A DNA stretch of 64,000 bases from UBA1672 sp964352665 (GTDB lineage Bacteria > Pseudomonadota > Alphaproteobacteria > Micavibrionales > Micavibrionaceae). The notes beneath the pieces are model-generated. The model worked only from the letters and a program-made list of their open reading frames with translations, had not been told where the DNA came from and did not search any database. The translations under genes and the position numbers were made by a program. How positions within the stretch are numbered: the stretch's first letter is position 1; each line of letters opens with the position of its first letter. The stretch lies in the NCBI GenBank assembly GCA_964352665.1, contig CAYGSJ010000004.1, positions 142,303 through 206,302 on the forward strand. The letters are read 5' to 3'. This document shows positions 63,960 to 64,000 of this stretch, piece by piece.

Positions 63960-64000
63960 TGTCAAAAGAGAAGTTTGAAAGAAATAAGCCGCATTGTAAT
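63960..64000 (+). CDS. tuf: elongation factor Tu, 5' end only
   Basis: Starts 39 bases after fusA with GAAGGAG upstream. The visible residues MSKEKFERNKPHCN match the N-terminus of EF-Tu; the rest is outside the window. Confidence 0.9.

Overview
The window reads as a chromosomal segment of an alphaproteobacterium with fairly low GC. Supporting signs are the rplK-rplA-rplJ-rplL-rpoB-rpoC-rpsL-rpsG-fusA-tuf block, an alphaproteobacterial-type phasin, a PodJ-like coiled-coil/Sel1/peptidoglycan-binding polarity protein, a DacF-type carboxypeptidase fused to a SPOR domain, a BTLCP (transglutaminase-like) protein and TTGACG-type sigma70 promoters. A Micavibrio-like or Rhodospirillales-like lineage fits, but the sequence alone does not settle it. 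I saw no tRNA or rRNA gene, insertion sequence, prophage or CRISPR array.

Layout. 1-7.4 kb: a truncated BTLCP gene, hldE (LPS heptose), a Fur-box-controlled small Cys protein, two lipoproteins (one FlgO-like), a pilin-like membrane protein, a SPOR-DacF carboxypeptidase, a phasin and a RimK-type ligase. 7.6-11.5 kb: a tightly packed methionine-salvage operon (class II glutamine amidotransferase, mtnB, mtnD, mtnC, mtnA); its partner mtnP lies at 35-36 kb. 11.7-15.9 kb: two flagellins facing each other around 3-hydroxybutyrate dehydrogenase; the second flagellin carries a LamG-like lectin domain in its variable region. 16-21.5 kb: tyrosine catabolism (hppD-fahA-maiA, hmgA) plus a Leu/Phe-type dehydrogenase. 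The acetoacetate it yields can pass to the nearby 3-hydroxybutyrate dehydrogenase and PHB-related phasin. 21.6-29 kb: an O-antigen ligase-like protein, an ECF sigma/VWA protein pair, typA and a fatty-acid desaturase.

29-31 kb holds the most unusual locus. A secreted Cys-rich peptide has nine cysteines spaced exactly six residues apart, each followed by Lys. Nine bases downstream is a single protein fusing a DUF692/MNIO enzyme to a DUF2063 (BufC-like) partner. An ECF-type promoter (GTAACG-N16-CGAA) lies upstream. This looks like a compact bufferin-type metallophore RiPP system in which the usual two biosynthetic proteins are one polypeptide. 31-49 kb: an ABC-F ATPase, ALDH7, periplasmic peroxiredoxin and MsrB, TamA/TamB, a NodT-like lipoprotein, an SSADH-type dehydrogenase, an FNT channel, small secreted or membrane proteins, the PodJ-like protein and a frameshifted zntB.

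49.3-64 kb is the ribosomal protein/RNA polymerase/elongation factor cluster. It has an L10-type leader, a strong hairpin after rplL, a bidirectional-looking terminator after rpoC and a long structured leader before rpsL. Two core proteins carry lineage-specific additions: a Lys-rich N-terminal tail on RpoB and an acidic insert in S7.
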